Assembly: GCF_023343835.1 (NCBI RefSeq)
Contig: NC_064439.1
Span: 25,422,933-25,486,932, forward strand
Origin: Lagopus muta
Taxonomy: Eukaryota; Chordata; Aves; Galliformes; Phasianidae
Direction: 5' to 3'
DNA: 64,000 nucleotides
Below the pieces are notes generated by a model. The model saw nothing but the letters and a program-made list of their open reading frames with translations. It made no database searches and was not told where the DNA came from. The position numbers and the translations under genes were made by a program. This document shows positions 36,961 through 50,253 of the stretch, piece by piece; the first letter of the stretch is position 1, and every line of letters begins with the position of its first letter.

Positions 36961-39900
36961 ATTTTAGACTCAGGCACAATTTCAAAATTGTCTTTCTGGT
37001 TAATATTATTTTGTGCTGATTGCTTTTGTTTAAAAGCGATCTGTGAAATCTGTTATTAGTACACAATAAGATCTACTATATTCACTGGAAGCGTAAATGG
37101 TTGAGTCAGATCCTTATTTTCTAATATAAAAGGCAAATACTAAATCATGACCAGAATTTGTGAAGTTGAGATGCTGACTCCACTCTTTTTTCAGTGCTTT
37201 AGTTGTAGGAATCAGAATCTACATGCTGATAGATTCACTAAGGCTACAACTGCCTTAGTGATAGCATTATACAAAAAGTGATGGAAAAAAAGTCTCAATA
37301 TTGGCAAAGTTAAGCTAAGGCTGCAGCATATTTTTAAATACTCAAGGACTGCATACTGAACTACTGTGAGAAATATCTGTAACCCAATGCTGAAGAAATT
37401 GCAGTATTAAGAAATATATGACTGAAACATATTTTTTAAGGTTAAATTCTGACTGATGTCTTTATTTTAACTCCACTGGCAGGGATTCTTTTTAAATAAA
37501 TTAATAACTTAAAAATGTTATTCTTTCATTTTCTTTCCAAACAATTTGTTCTTTAATGCTCCAAATTCTACACTGCAGCTCTGTCAGATCTTTCCATAGG
37601 TTTCTGAGTCTCAGAAGAGTTTCTTAATTCTCAGCTAATCTTGCCTACATGTCTCCCAGGTACTGTAGCCTCATTTATCTTCCTTCTCACTGAAGCAGTG
37701 CAACCAGAAACTGTCACACCCACCAATAAATCTAGCCATAATTATGTTAGAAAAAAAAGCCCTGGAACACAACTTTTCACTTAGAAACAGTCTTGGTCTT
37801 TTCCTTTTCTTTCTTCACTTTTTCCTCCTCTTATTTCCCATAACTTTTTTCCCTTTGGAAAACATTGCTGTCAAGATTCTCCAGAAAACAATATGAAGAT
37901 GAGGAACATGTCATTTCTCCCTCAAGGCCCACAGATCTCTCAAAAGGTTTGCAATGAGGTTTAAACCTACTTATGCATGTGATTAGAAATTAGAGATTAA
38001 TATGGATTGACACGAACATTTCACAAAGAATCTGTAATTATAGCTGTACAAATGAACAGAGAAAAAATACAAAGGAACTATGATGCCATTCGGACCATTT
38101 TTTTAATGAATGTTTCCAATTTCATTTTCTGGGGCTAATCAGAAAAGTATTCTGCTGGAAAGAAACCAAATGGTGGCAAATATGCAGGATTTGAAATACA
38201 GTATTTGCATTTTTACAATCACATTCTCCATTCTGATTGTGTGCATTATTTTTTTTCTTTTGTATATAATTTGTGTCAAAAGAAGATGTTATTAAATGTG
38301 AAAAGGCAGAAATGCATGAATAATAGCTATTTAATCAAATTCAAATATTTTCATTATTTGAAGAGAGGAAGAAGAAACCTCGATAAATCTATGATACAAA
38401 TACAGAGGACAACACTATATGTATATGTAACAAGTAAATGATTTTTTATTTCTGGATGTATCTTCATATTCATTGTTCTCCACAGGACTTCCATCAGACT
38501 TTGATTCAACTATGGTTGTTAAATCTCAAGCCTTTATCATGTAATGCCCAAGTGGCAAATGTCAGTGTGAATACAAATAGCCCTCTACATCCCTAAGCAC
38601 AATCTATCAATTGCTTGCAAGAATAAGATGCCAATGGGTATTAGCATCGTAAACAGCATTTTTATTTTACCTCACTGATTTCAAAGTGAATTACAAAAGT
38701 ACATGGAAGATGAAACTAGGTAAAGATATCTGTATGAATTGCTCTAAGACTCACTGTGGCAAAGTGGGTAAAAAGTTATAGTCTGAAAATCACTGTCAGG
38801 ATCAGGCTGAAGTTCTAAGACTGAGTGCTTCCAGCTGACTGCATCCATGCTATCAGTTGGAGCAGGAACCAGTGTGAACCAAGCGTTCCTGTGCCTAGAT
38901 TTCCTGGTCTAGAAAGAGAGAAGTCTTAGACACAGTGTGATAAGTAATGCTCAGATTATACAGAAAACTGGATATCTGGGCATCTCAGTCTTTGATTCTC
39001 TTTTGAGCAGAACATGTCTGCTTCATGTTCTGTATTACCAAAAGATGTAAATAAGTACCTTTAAAAATTACTACAGTCATGCTTAATGCCCTTAAAAGAC
39101 TTCCATTTTAAGGATTTTTATTTTGTTTATTCATTTTTATGCTCATCTATAAAAAGAATTGTAGTTGCAAAGTACAACCTGAAATCACTGGAATATTCAA
39201 GATGTCATCAAAGTTTTTTGGAAACTATCTATACTAATTACTGTATGCTAATGAAATTAACAATATAATGCCTTATGTTTAATCAAGTATTGGTACTATT
39301 AAGAGAAAAAATACTGCAAAAAGAAGTGATTTGTCTTACCAACATACTGAATGTATTTTCAGCCATCCCTATGTATGTCTTTCAAAATAACACTAGCATT
39401 TTCATTATTTTATTATTTTTATAGTTCTGAGGGGATTTAGTTCTTAGTTTGTATGCATTTATTAGACCATTTTTTTAATGCTTATGAGAATTATTTTCTT
39501 GACAGCATAGCACAATCTTTAACTAAAGTTATACAAGAAGCCTCCTTCACTGTATTACATCTTTTCTTCCTTCTTCTTAAGTTTCTATGCTTTTATGTTT
39601 TCCTGTATCCTTCACATTTCCTCAGCTGTCCTGGGGAGAGCCCCGAGGGAGCAGAGATTTGATAGTAAGTAGGGAATTGAAATCTTCTGTAGTAATAGTT
39701 TCACCTCATCTATTTTACCATAAGCTCCAACAAGGGGAAGACATCCTCAGAGCATCTTGTACCAGGAAGAGTGTCAACATGTAAAAGGTGCTTGGAAGCT
39801 CTGGATATGATCCACTGGTAATCTATACAAAGCACACATACATATTTGCACATGTATCACATATATGTACACATGCTATAGTAACTATATTATTGTCTCA

Positions 39901-40454
39901 AATTTTACTCCAATTAATATTCATGTTGTATGGCCATACATGCAAAAAATATTGGCAGTGAAATGACAGAAAATCAGGCAAAAGAAGCTTGGAACACTGC
40001 ATTGGTCCATACATAGGAGAATCTATCAAAGCCTGTCAATATTCAGCTAAGAAATCCTGTGGCATGGAATGTCAGAAACTCACTGAAATGAACAAGTCTC
40101 TTTGCAGTTCAAGCAGTCCATCCATGCATTTTTATTGTTCATGTTTGATAGAGTGAATGCTTACAAAATAAGAGTATCAGCAATGGAAATATTCATACTA
40201 ATGAAGAAAAAATGGAGGAAATAAACTTTCATGACATTAGCTTAAAATTCTTAAAGGAACTGTGTCCTGGCCTCATCTATTGCTGTTTGTGCAATGTTAT
40301 ATACAGGAGACCAAGAACAGGTTAGTAAGTGCTGAAGAAGAAATGCAACTACACATGCATTCTGGAGTTTATTCACGTTATCACCTTATGAGTGATTTTT
40401 ATTGTTAAAGGAGTTTCTTAGTTTTGAAATAACATCTCCTCTCCCCTAACTTCC

Positions 40455-40586
40455 TTTCCCTTTCCCTTTCCCTTTCCCTTTCCCTTTCCCTTTCCCTTTC
40501 CCTTTCCCTTTCCCTTTCCCTTTCCCTTTCCCTTTCCCTTTCCCTTTCCCTTTCCCTTTCCCTTTCCCTTTCCCTTTCCCTTTCCC
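40455..40586. repeat. Perfect (TTTCCC)22 hexanucleotide repeat
   Basis: Twenty-two uninterrupted TTTCCC units, 132 bp. A degraded CT-rich tail continues to about 40648. On the minus strand this is (GGGAAA)22: runs of three G with three-base loops, which fits the standard G-quadruplex pattern many times over. It is also a pure purine strand able to form triplex DNA. The glycine/lysine open frame over it is an artefact. Confidence 0.97.
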
Positions 40587-41391
40587 TCTTGTTTCTTTCT
40601 CTCTTGTCCCTTTCCCTTACTATTTCCCTCTTGTCCTTTCCTTTTCCCAGAACTATCAGAGTCCATTCATCACAATAAGAGGTTTGATTAGGCTTGAGAC
40701 TGTAGGCAAAGAAAACAAAAACCCTTTAGTTAAAATTACCTTGATTAACTGAACCCAATGAAGAGTGCTGCAACAGTGCAAGTGGTCAAGTAATCATCTG
40801 CTAGTGAGTGACTGTTATTCAGAAGGTAATACAAGCTATTTTACTCACTTGTTTCATATTTACTCTGTCAAAGTAAACTATCAAAGTTCCTTAACTGTAA
40901 AACTTGTGTGTGTGGCAGTATTACGTATCTGAGTAACTGCTCTGTAGTGAGGTTTCTGAGGAGATCCAGAAAAAAAATATTTTTTTTCTGCTTTTATCCT
41001 GTAAGGACTACCACAGTGAAAGTTCTGGAACTGAGAACTTATACAGCTCTCTCCCAGCTTTCAGGAAATACTTTAGTTCTTCAGTTCATCTGCATTTCTC
41101 CTGCATAGAACCTGATGGCTCTCTACCAGTCTGTCCTACAGCCTTAAGTTATTAGCATCTGTATGCTGAAAACAATATCCTGATACTTCAAAATTCACGA
41201 AAAGTGAATGCTAAATGACTTTCACCTAGTGCAGAGTCATCTGAAGGGAAAGGGCTGACCATAAACATTCATTGACTTTTTCAGGAAGAACTAGCAAATA
41301 TTTTTTATTGATTTATTTTAGTTCAGTCCTAGCTATTTATCTTTGCTCACTTGAATAAGTTATTCAATTGTGTAGGTAAATCTCAGTTCAC

Positions 41392-41414
41392 TTATTTATT
41401 TATTTATTTATTTT
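41392..41414. repeat. (TTTA)n short tandem repeat
   Basis: About five TTTA units. Confidence 0.9.
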
Positions 41415-42275
41415 CTGAAATTAGCAGATGACAGGAGAAGAAGCTAGTTTGATGGAAATGACTTTCAAGGTGAACCCCAAAATTAGCAGAGCTCCTGGAA
41501 GCTGAGTTTATTCAGTACATTCATTTTCAAAGGGGCTTACCATTTTGTACCCACTAAGAAAATGACTTTGGTTAACAATCTCTGCAATTTACTTATCTTA
41601 GTCATTTGACATTTGCTTTTTGTGTGTGGTTAAAACTGTGAATGTAGTGAAGAATTGACATTGGTTCCAAAACCTTGTTTTTCTCCACAGGATGTCTAGG
41701 ACAAGGGTCTCATGTTCAAACTGGATAAAAGCACTGTGATTTAAGTAATGGGCAGTACTTTTCTTTTACTGGAAAATACTTTGGGTGCCTATTGACTTGG
41801 GAAACAAGCAGAAGAGCCACAACTGAGAATCAGACAATACTGCTGTGAAGAAAAATATGTTTTGTGTGTCCTTTTTTATTTCTCAAGGCTACTAGAGAGA
41901 TGAAGCTTTTCACAATAATGGGCATCAGTCCTAGGAAGAGTGGTGAGATTTTGTTGCAAGCCTTTGTTATTTAAGTAGAGATGTGAAATATGACAGTTAA
42001 CAATCAAGTTGTCTCTTAATATCTCAAAACAATGCTAGAATTGTAAGCAGAGAGACTTAAATAATAATAATAATATTAAAGTGAAAAGACCTTTTAAAAG
42101 ATTGGTGCTAGAAACTGTAACAGATACATTTGCCAAAAAACCTGAACCAATTAGCAAGTACTAGTGGTTTTTTTTAGTTTTCTTCTTCTAAGGTACAGAA
42201 TCTCCAACAGTTATGGCTGGTTTCTTTACAGATTCTTTCTTTATGAATTCCACCTTCTGCTCATATACTCCCCCA

Positions 42276-43118
42276 AAGTACTGGAAGGTCGCAATGAGGT
42301 CTCCCAGGAGCCTTCTCTTCACCGGGATAAACAAGCCCACCTCCCTCAGTCTTTTTTAGAGGTGCTCCAGCACACTGAACATCTTTGTAGCTCTCTTCTG
42401 GACCTCTCCAAAATCACTACACCCTTCTTGTGCTGGGGACCCCAGATCTGGATGCAGTACTCCTTGTGAGGGGGGCCTCACAGAAGCAGAGTAGAGAAAA
42501 ACAATCACCTCTCTCTCCCTGCTTGCCACCCCTCTTTTGATGCAGCCCAGGATACAGTTGGCCTTCTGAGCTGCAAGAGCACACTGCTGTCTCTTGTCCA
42601 GCTTTTCATCCACCAGAACCCCTAAGTCCTTCTTGACAGGGCTTTTCTCCATCTGTACATATATCTGAGACTCTCCGACCCAAGAGTGACACCTTGCACT
42701 TGGCCTTGTTGACCCTCATTAGATTCACATGGGCCCACTTTTCAAACTTCACTCTCTGGATGGCATCCCTTCCTTCTATTGTGTCAATGGCACCACTCAG
42801 ATTGCTGTGAGTATACACAATTCCTCTGCCTATGTAACTGATAAAAATGTTAAAGAGCACTGGTCCCAAGATGGACCCCTGGGGATTACCACTCAGCACT
42901 GTCTCTACCTAGGCATAGATCTGTTGACCACAATCCTTTGTCTGGTACTCTCCTATCAATTATTTATCCACTGAATAGTCCACCCTTCAAAGCTGTATTT
43001 CTCCATTTTAGAGGTAAAGATCTGGTGTGGGACCATGTCAAAGGCCTTACATAGTTCCAGCTAGCAGTTGTCCATCCTTTGTCCACTGATCTAATGCTGT
43101 CCTTTCATCTCAGAAGGT
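42276..43118 (-). mobile_element. CR1 LINE fragment, 3' truncated, head-to-head with the next copy
   Basis: Minus-strand translation gives [18 protein letters not shown] and then [18 protein letters not shown], the blocks on either side of the reverse-transcriptase active site. The FADD box itself is missing: the reading goes from RGIVYTH straight to SNLSGA. Further on are [19 protein letters not shown] and ILGCIKRGV. The 3' UTR and tail are absent at the left edge. The 5' edge faces the 5' edge of the CR1 at 43153. Confidence 0.9.
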
Positions 43119-43152
43119 CAATGTATCTATGTGTTGGAAATACATGTATCTG

Positions 43153-43975
43153 ACAGGTAGATGATTCAGTAAATAAGGAATCAGACGGATTTCTTAAGTG
43201 TTGCAATCAGCTGCTCAATGTCCGGGTGGAGATCAGTGTCAAGTGTTGATCCTCAGTGATCTGTATACTGACCAGTACTACTTAGCATCTTTGCTGGTAA
43301 CATGGAGAATGGGATTGAGTGCACTCTCAGCAAGTTTATGGAAGACACCAAGCTGTGTGGTGTGGTGTTGTCAACATGCTGGAGGGAAGGGATACCACAC
43401 AGAGAGACATGGGGCAGCTCAAGAGGTGGATCTGTGAGAAAAAAACATGCAAAACAAGGTCAAATGCAAGAGCCTCCACATGGGTCAGGGCAATGCCAAG
43501 CATTAATATAGGCTACATAACTCATAGGAAGAGAGCAGCCCCTTGAAGAAGGATTTGGTTGAACTGATGAATGAGAAGCTTAGTTTGAGCTGGCATTGTG
43601 CACTTGAAGCCCAGAAAGCCAAAAATATTCTGAGTTGAATCAAAAGAAATGTAGTAAGCAGGTTGAAGGAGATGTTTGTCTATTTATACTCCATTCTCAT
43701 TCTACCCGCCACATTCAACTCTCAGACTCACAGCATAACCTCTTAGAGTGGCTCCAGAGAAGGGCTGTAAAGATGATAAGGACTGGAGCACCTCTCCATT
43801 GAAGATAGACTTAGAAGTTGGGATTATTTACTTCAGAGAGGATAAAGGCACTGAGAAGACACTATTGCAGCCTCTCAGTACTTGATGGAAGCCTACAGGA
43901 AAGAGGTGGAGGAATTTTTTATCAGGGAGTGCAATGAAGGTAACATTTTAAACAGAAAGAGAATAAGTGTAGCTT
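43153..43975 (+). mobile_element. CR1 LINE fragment, decayed, 3' tail missing
   Basis: The plus strand begins with GCTCAATGTCCGGGTGGAGA and passes the degenerate active-site box at 43335-43346, which reads FMED instead of FADD. It continues through GTGGCTCCAGAGAAGGGCTG to TTTTATCAGGGAGTGCAATG and fades near 43975. Three overlapping open frames over 43198-43546 are pieces of this remnant. Because its content overlaps that of the neighbouring minus-strand copy, the pair forms an imperfect inverted repeat with a spacer of about 35 bp. Confidence 0.85.
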
Positions 43976-46900
43976 ACTTTTGTAGCAAAAGAGAAACAGT
44001 ATCTAGTAAGGAGCATCTCTGCTGTGTTGGCACTGAATATTGCAGTGTAAGAGTGAGTTACTCAAGCCCTCTGGTTTATCTATGCCTCAGTTAAGCTTCT
44101 GGTTGTGTAAAATAGTCTACAGAGAGCTTCACAGTATTTTGTTTACTGCACTTGATTACATTGTGTGTCTTGAGTCAAACAATATATGTAGTAGATAAAA
44201 ATTTATAACTGATTTATGTGTAAGATTCAGCAGGTTGCACTGCAATTTGCAGAGGAAGAAGCATCTCACTCTGAGAGAAATAGTAAAATAATAAATGCAG
44301 TCTTAACTAGTAGGTACTGTTTTAAAATTTTAGCAATAATAATTAGATGTAGCTATATATTTACTTATTTATAAAAACTTCTGATGCACTCTTGAAATGT
44401 GAATGGTGCGGCTCATTAGTTTGTTTGCCTGATATTAGCTCTTTCTGACAATGTTAGATGTTTTGTTATTTTGTTCTTGTGACTGTATAAATTTGCAAAC
44501 ATAAAACCCACTCAGTTTTAGACAACTGCTTATTTCAAGTTAGTAAATACACTGATTTTTAGCTCTACAATTCAGCTTGTAACAGCTTATATAATTCTAA
44601 ACCATTTCTTTTGATATTTCTACTGCGAGTGAAACCTGCATTAAATCAGTCACTAACAAACACAATTGCCTAGGAGGGTAGGAGCTGGGGATGGGGCTTG
44701 TAGGTACTTTCTCATCAGTATCATTGCTCAGTTTTAGTTATTTTATTACTGTCTATGAATGTCTAGAATGACCCATCTGGCGAAGAATTTGAGTTACTGA
44801 CCTAGAACCATTTGAAAGCTGGCACAATATTGCTGTTAATTTGATGTACCATTACAAGATAAATTTAAGTCAAAACAAAAAATTGTGGCTTCTGGAGTAG
44901 CTGGTGTACACCTGGGAGAGAGTGCTTTCCTATTCCATTGTTGGGGATATTTAAACCTGGTGTATAGCCTTCCGTCATGGTGGTGCTATTGCTACACTGA
45001 TATACACTCACTGAGGCATAGTTTTTATTACCAGAATATGTTAATCTCACAGCAAACAGAAACCAGTAGCAAAGTCATAGCAAATTTCATTCACTACGTC
45101 TGTCTTGTAAGCGACAGTGACCTCAACTACAAGCCTTTTTTAATCTCATTTCTTCATCTCAGTTATTACACATTTTTAATACATTTTAGGAAGTTAAATT
45201 TATTTCTCTTATTTCTGAAAGTATTGCTTGTTATTTTTATGAGGTCATTTTAAGTATTACCATATGCTCTTTTAATTCAAATAAATATTTATTTTAAAAA
45301 GTAGGCCTTTCTCCTCAAGCTATGTGTTGTTGGACTATCCTTAGCTGCTGTATGTGAAAGTTTGGACAACAATTATGGACTAAGCTACTGAAAAAATAAT
45401 GAAGGGAAAAATAAAATCAAATATTTTTTTCAGCTGAGTTGTAACCTTTGCTGAAAAAAAACACCTTACAAATATTTGAGCAGGACTTCACCAAAATCCC
45501 TGTGATTTGGGCCAGTGAATCCGACAGTTAACAGCATTCAGATGTAGAGTCAAATTCTTGACTTTGTATTCTAGAAGTGTTGGTTATTTTTTTGGTTGGT
45601 TGGTTTGGTGGGTCTTTTTTTTTTTATTATTTTTTCTTTTTTTTCCCCTGGGTGCTATGCAGGCATCAATCACAAAAAGGAACACACAAAAGAAGAGTGA
45701 TTAAAAACATAAAGGAAGTGGAGGTTTATTATGAGAAAATTGAATACTTCACATAAAGAAAGACAGTGCTTGATGATATACTAGTTCTTTTGCATCTCTA
45801 CTCATTCATGTGGCATAAAATTGAGAACAAAAGAGACTTTTTGATTAATGACCTTTGCTAATCATTCCAGTAGAATACACAGACACTTCTTATTTGATTC
45901 CACTACCAAATTAAGTTTGTGTTGATCATAAATGTCACTTGCACACAAATCACACATAAATATTCAAAATGATCTATATTTTATCAGTTATAAAAGAAGG
46001 CTTGTCAGCCAGAATGAGTTTAAACAAGTAATTAGTGCAAAAGTTATTAAACATTTTAAACAAATGTGCTGCATGAAACTCAAATTAGAGGAGTCTAAAG
46101 AAATTTAACAGTGTCTTGATTACAAAGGTATCTCAGTTGGAGGCAGATTTGCCATCTATGGAAATAAAAAGAGAATGTGCATTATAGGGTTATCTGTAGA
46201 AAGTAAAAAAGAAAAAAAAGACCATGTGAAAATTGATAGAAATTGACTCTGGAAGTGTAAAATGAAAATAAGAGGTTACTATGTAGGACCTCAGTCCCGA
46301 GGAGTTGAAATAATAGTGGGCATCAGAAAGATCCTCTTATGTGACAAGGCACACATACTGAATAGATACTAAACCATAAAATTCTTCATGATTTAACTAC
46401 TACCAAGACTTTTTAGGTTATATCATCAATAAATTGTTAAAGAGATTGGAGAGTAAATAATGAATGATCCTTTTAAATAAAGAGGGAGGGACAGTAAGGA
46501 AAAAAGAGGGAATATGCTGTTCTGATAAATTAGTGGGAAAAATACAATAATTTCTTGAACTTTTGTTTATTTTAGTTATTGCTCAATTCTAATATTAATA
46601 TAAACTAAAACCATCCATGAAAGAAACCCCGGGAATAACAGGGAGGCAACTGAAAGGTTCATTAGCTCCTTCTTACACATTAGTAATGTACATGGTTCAT
46701 GGTTCGTTATGTATATTGGAAGAACATAATTGATGTTGCTCCTGTCAACAAGCCTTGAAAACTCTCAGTAAGGATGTGGATAATGAAAAAGTAATAAAGC
46801 AGAGGCATCATTAATGTATCAAAATTTCCTTCATTTATCAGTTTAACATAATGAAATTAAATTTTAAGTAATTGTCTCCCACATATACTTAGCTTAAAGA

Positions 46901-47515
46901 CTTGAGAATGGCTTGTTTGCTTGTTAGTTAGCCTATAAAATTTTATCTCTCCCACAAATCTTGCTTCATTTTAGAATGAAACTTTAAGAGATCATTAAGT
47001 TAAAATATATCTGAAAGAATATTACCTCTGGTTCAGTCTGAAATTGGTATTAAACATTTATGAATAAGTGAACAAGTCTTTATGTGGCAAATTCCAGGCT
47101 CTTTTTTTTTTTTTTCATACTTGTTTTTTTTACAATAAAAAAAATCCTCTAAGGCTTATAGTTAGAAAGACACAACCTAAAGATGACTTGGTGTACATTT
47201 CTACAGTGACCATACATGATCCTCTGCAGAACATTTTGTTTGGTTAGAAATATTTTGCTTGGATTTGAAGGCCAATATTATCACCATGTAGTTATTATCT
47301 CTAAGCATTTTTGTGTACAAAACTTTAGTTGCTAGAAGACTGAAAGAATGCACTGTTAGTGTGTAAAATTTGCAGTGCAGACTTTTTAACCAACACTATT
47401 AATGTGAACGCAAAAACTGGGAGACAGTCTCAAGTAATTAGGAACATTACATACTCCTATTCTTTTCCTATGGAAACTTCACATTTTACTAGAGCTGACT
47501 TACATAATTGTGGGC

Positions 47516-47537
47516 AAATAAATAAATAAATAAATAA
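47516..47537. repeat. (AAAT)n short tandem repeat
   Basis: About five AAAT units. Confidence 0.9.
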
Positions 47538-48722
47538 TCCAACCAATAGCTTAAGCAATAGGTTTCATTATTGTATTACAGCCCTTCAATGAAGCAGCTG
47601 TATTTTTGCTTATGCATCTAAATTCATAGCTTGGAACAATCAAATTATTTCAACTGGAGCAATATCTAGTTAGAGTTCTGATGTCTCTCAGGAGTTCTAT
47701 TGGGACCACAACAAGGAAATAATTGAAAACATGCCTTCTTTTTTAACTGAGTAATATGAAGTGTTACTATATGTTAATTCTGCGAGACTTTTACCTTGAA
47801 TTTCAATAGAATGATTAAATCCAGAATTCAAGTCTTGAGTGCCTTTGAAGAACACATTTCAGAGAAATAGAGAATTTTGCATCTACCTGTCTCTCAGAAT
47901 TTTTGGAGCCCATCAATTTCAAGCAAGGTAGATTTGATTCCAGTGCAATCTTTAGGCAGTACAAACCCTCCTGTAGATGTATGCACATATTTTAATGGAA
48001 TAAAGAGCAAAACAAAGGCAACTGAGATGCAGGATACATAATCCAGAATTAAATAAATATGACACAGAGGAAACAATGTGCAGCATTTCCTCACTGCTTA
48101 AACTGATGTTCTCCATTGTTTTCCAATAGTTTTTGCAAGTTATTTTATGGATGTCACTTACAAAATCTTATGGAGCTAATCTAGACAGAATTATAGCTAA
48201 GCTTTTCTTACCCTCAGGCACTTTAGTCTTTGCAGCTTCCTGCTGTTTGTTATCAATGTTCAACCTGCTTTACTTCTATAGCCTGCGAGAAGAACTTTTT
48301 ACTATTCAATATTGCGCCTTTTTATTCTATCTTCAAACGGTTTTTCACTCCACTTTATGTAGTTAGGCTGTACTGTTACCGCCACTTTCCTTGTCTCAGA
48401 TCTTTTCATTTTTCATGTGGAATAGAGCATCACCCACCAGCACCACAGTAACTAATACTTGCTAATTTTTCCATATTAAACTCCTATACCCAGATTTATT
48501 AATAACAACACAGCTACAAAAATCTCATAGTTGAAAGTCGGCATTGAAGATGAGTGAATATGTAAGAAAAGGCTAATGATTTATCTGAAAATTCATTATA
48601 TGTAATGCCACTCTATGAGGTTGATATATTTTGATTTTTTGAATGCTCTTTTTCCTTAAATGTATCTGGGAAATTTTACAACCAAATTGTCCCTTGAGTC
48701 TCATAAGTACACCAGAACATTT

Positions 48723-48746
48723 TTTGTTTGTTTGTTTGTTTGTTTG
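48723..48746. repeat. (TTTG)6 short tandem repeat
   Basis: Six perfect TTTG units. Confidence 0.9.
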
Positions 48747-49168
48747 TTTTTTAATTGTGTAGGATTCCTGAATTAGATTTAATATTTCCGAAAGAAATTA
48801 TTCATATTTTGTTTCCTGAATGGAATGAAATATGATCAGTCATGCTAATCATAAATATATCATTTAGAATATTAAGCTTTGACAGCTTTATGTATCAATT
48901 ATATCTTATAACTAAATGTTCTGCTTGTAAACAGCACACATATAAATACAAGATGGTGGTCTATATTAAAAAGTCAGCAATTGTGAAATGTAGTTGCAGC
49001 ATGATAACACAGTAACATAAGTAAGCTGTTTAAATAAAAGGAAATACATTAGTATCTTAGAAGTCCTGGGGTAACATTTTGTAAGCAATGGATTTTCATT
49101 GGTGATCCTTTATACAGTCTGTTAAGAAAAACAAAATTAAATAATATGAAAATAAAAGGAGATCTGAA

Positions 49169-49240
49169 CTTTTTTTTTTCTTTTTCTTTTTTTTTTTCTT
49201 TTTCTTTTTCTTTTTTTTTTCTTTCTTTTTTTTTTTTTTT
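49169..49240. repeat. T-rich pyrimidine tract with isolated C
   Basis: About 70 bases of T with C every 5-12 bases. It resembles the CTTTTT tract at 7.7 kb but is irregular. The Lys/Glu-rich minus-strand open frame across it is an artefact. Confidence 0.95.
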
Positions 49241-50151
49241 AACCACCAATTTCAGAGAAATGCTGAGGAATGTAAGGGATATGTAAAACACATACTCTAC
49301 CTTTTTCTTATTACTGATTATGCCTTTAGGTTTAGGTTGGCTGTTGCAATCTGTGACAATAAATAGTTCCAAGCTCAATTTTAATATTTTAATTAAATTG
49401 TTAAGAGAAGTCCTGTTATTAAGTAGACAGATGAAACAATTACTGAATGACGGTTTTCAACCTTAGAAGAATTTGCTTTTCATGGTTACTTGGTGCTTAT
49501 TTTTAAGGATTCATAAAAAGAAATCAAAGAGGCAGATATCACTTCTAAACCAAATTTAAAGACTAAGATTTCAAACTTCAGTTATTGTCAAGTTCACATC
49601 ATGTTTTTCATAGTCTTTATTAACTAGGCTCAAACAGTGAAATCTTGACTGGTAGTCAAGTAAAGTAAAGTTACCTTAGATAAAAAATTTCTGATAATCT
49701 CATACCAGATTTTCTCTAGGAGTATATTAAATTCATGGTTACTTCAGTACTATCAGCCCCACCCAATGTTATCTCAGCAACTTTAACAATCAAGATTATG
49801 CAAGTAGAAACTTGGTTTTAACAGTGAATTAATTTTTGTTGTTTTCATTTTATTCGGTTTTCATTTCATTTTCATGCAACTTTTTAATACCGAAGTATAT
49901 ATAATATGCGCATCAGAGATCTAAAATTCCATTATTTTTTTTTAATTCTATGTGTGAAACAGAAAATGGAGAAAAATGTTCTATTATTTTTCAAAATGTA
50001 TTCAGGTTAAGTTTTTGGGGGTTGAACTACATTTTTGTACTTCACTGAATAGTGATCTAATTTAAAAAAAAATGGAAAAAAATCATTTAAATAAATTGAC
50101 ATGAAACATTTTTAGATTGATTTATTATTTGTTTACATGTCTGAAGTTGGG

Positions 50152-50214
50152 AAATTGACTTCAATTATTTTATTTCATTAGCAAAATTGACTTCAATTAT
50201 TTTATTCCATTAGC
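50152..50214. repeat. 32-bp tandem duplication (two units)
   Basis: Unit 1 at 50152-50183 and unit 2 at 50184-50214 share AAATTGACTTCAATTATTTT and the following bases, with a single T/C difference near the end. It lies 12 bp upstream of a 27-T run. Confidence 0.95.
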
Positions 50215-50222
50215 ATCCCTCA

Positions 50223-50226
<4 letters not shown>

Positions 50227-50253
<27 letters not shown>
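50227..50253. repeat. Poly-T run of 27
   Basis: Uninterrupted T run just after the 32-bp tandem duplication. Confidence 0.95.

Larger units (their letters stand above)
36961..42275. other. No gene seen; AT-rich non-coding stretch with one large hexamer repeat
   Basis: Nothing recognised except the repeats listed separately. A small GC-richer patch near 39620-39660 holds an imperfect inverted motif (CCTGGGGAGAGCCCCGAGG). Confidence 0.55.

Noticed and set aside
40418..40666. Minus-strand frame with a repeated Gly-Lys pattern
   Set aside because: It is the translation of the (GGGAAA)22 repeat.
42276..43975. Single CR1 insertion with 5' inversion (twin priming)
   Set aside because: Twin priming gives non-overlapping segments; these two arms cover largely the same part of the element.
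44885..45253. 122-codon plus-strand open frame
   Set aside because: No recognisable domain, and a Leu/Phe-rich end typical of AT-rich non-coding DNA.
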